36,696 bases of DNA from a candidate division CPR2 bacterium GW2011_GWC2_39_10 (GTDB taxonomy: Bacteria > Patescibacteriota > CPR2). The notes beneath the pieces were generated by a model. That model worked only from the letters and a program-made list of their open reading frames with translations. It was not told the DNA's origin and ran no database searches. The stretch lies in the NCBI GenBank assembly GCA_000993275.1, contig LBVV01000005.1, forward strand, positions 1 to 36,696, given 5' to 3'. Both the position numbers and the translations under genes were made by a program. This document shows positions 36,489 through 36,696 of the stretch, piece after piece. Numbering within the stretch: position 1 is the first letter of the stretch; each line of letters starts with the position of its first letter.

Positions 36489-36553
36489 GCGGTTTTTTAT
36501 TTAGTTAATAAAGATCAAGAAAGATAACCCGGCTTACAGGCGCGGGTTTTTTT
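36484..36553 (+). terminator. attenuator B antiterminator/terminator region
   Basis: TGTAAGCGG/CCGGCTTACA antiterminator; AACCCGGC TTACAG GC-G-CGGGTT TTTTT terminator. Confidence 0.82.
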
Positions 36554-36607
36554 GATTCTTTGGTACCTTGGACAATTGGTTGAAATTTTGAAATGGGGGG
36601 ATTTGAG

Positions 36608-36696
36608 ATGTTAAGCGGCAGGGGAAGAAAAACAAGCGCAGAGAAAGCAACGCTTTTATTTGGAGCGTTAAGGAGGTATAGGCTTGCTTTAGAAGA
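36608..36696 (+). CDS. partial ORF downstream of attenuator B (MLSGRGRKTSAEKATLLFGALRRYRLALE...), runs off window
   Basis: ATG after a G-rich stretch; open to window end. Confidence 0.45.
   Translation, partial: MLSGRGRKTSAEKATLLFGALRRYRLALE

Overview
36.7 kb of AT-rich bacterial chromosome. Gene content (small T4SS with several VirB2-like pilins, PrgI, VirB4, four-helix-bundle proteins) suggests a Patescibacteria/CPR-type genome; this is inference only. The window spans the replication-origin neighbourhood: yidC-yidD-rnpA-rpmH / dnaA-dnaN / recF-dciA. A type IV secretion gene set lies between dnaN and recF and beyond recF. Flanking this are valS behind a T-box leader, four tRNAs (three Ser, one Arg), pilB-like, comF, hsp20, capA-like, a WecA/MraY-like transferase, ppaC-like and vanW-like genes. 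The strongest unusual signals are: (1) two tandem, near-identical promoter / leader-peptide / terminator modules at the right edge, whose leader peptides share the core FYYFWF and are followed by mutually exclusive antiterminator and terminator helices. They look like classic aromatic-amino-acid attenuators, apparently leaderless, in front of unrecognised small genes. (2) Many intergenic regions are built of degenerate sequence words in 7-nt phase, culminating in 13 perfect TGATTCC copies between dnaA and rpmH. (3) A four-helix-bundle gene family has one intact copy, one internally deleted relic and one possible 3' stub, with a 47-bp identical upstream sequence shared by the first two. (4) There are three identical parS-like 16-mers. 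(5) A dispersed repeat appears inserted in the valS T-box leader, and another lies beside a duplicated tRNA-Ser 3' end. All calls are from reading the sequence; no searches or folding programs were run.
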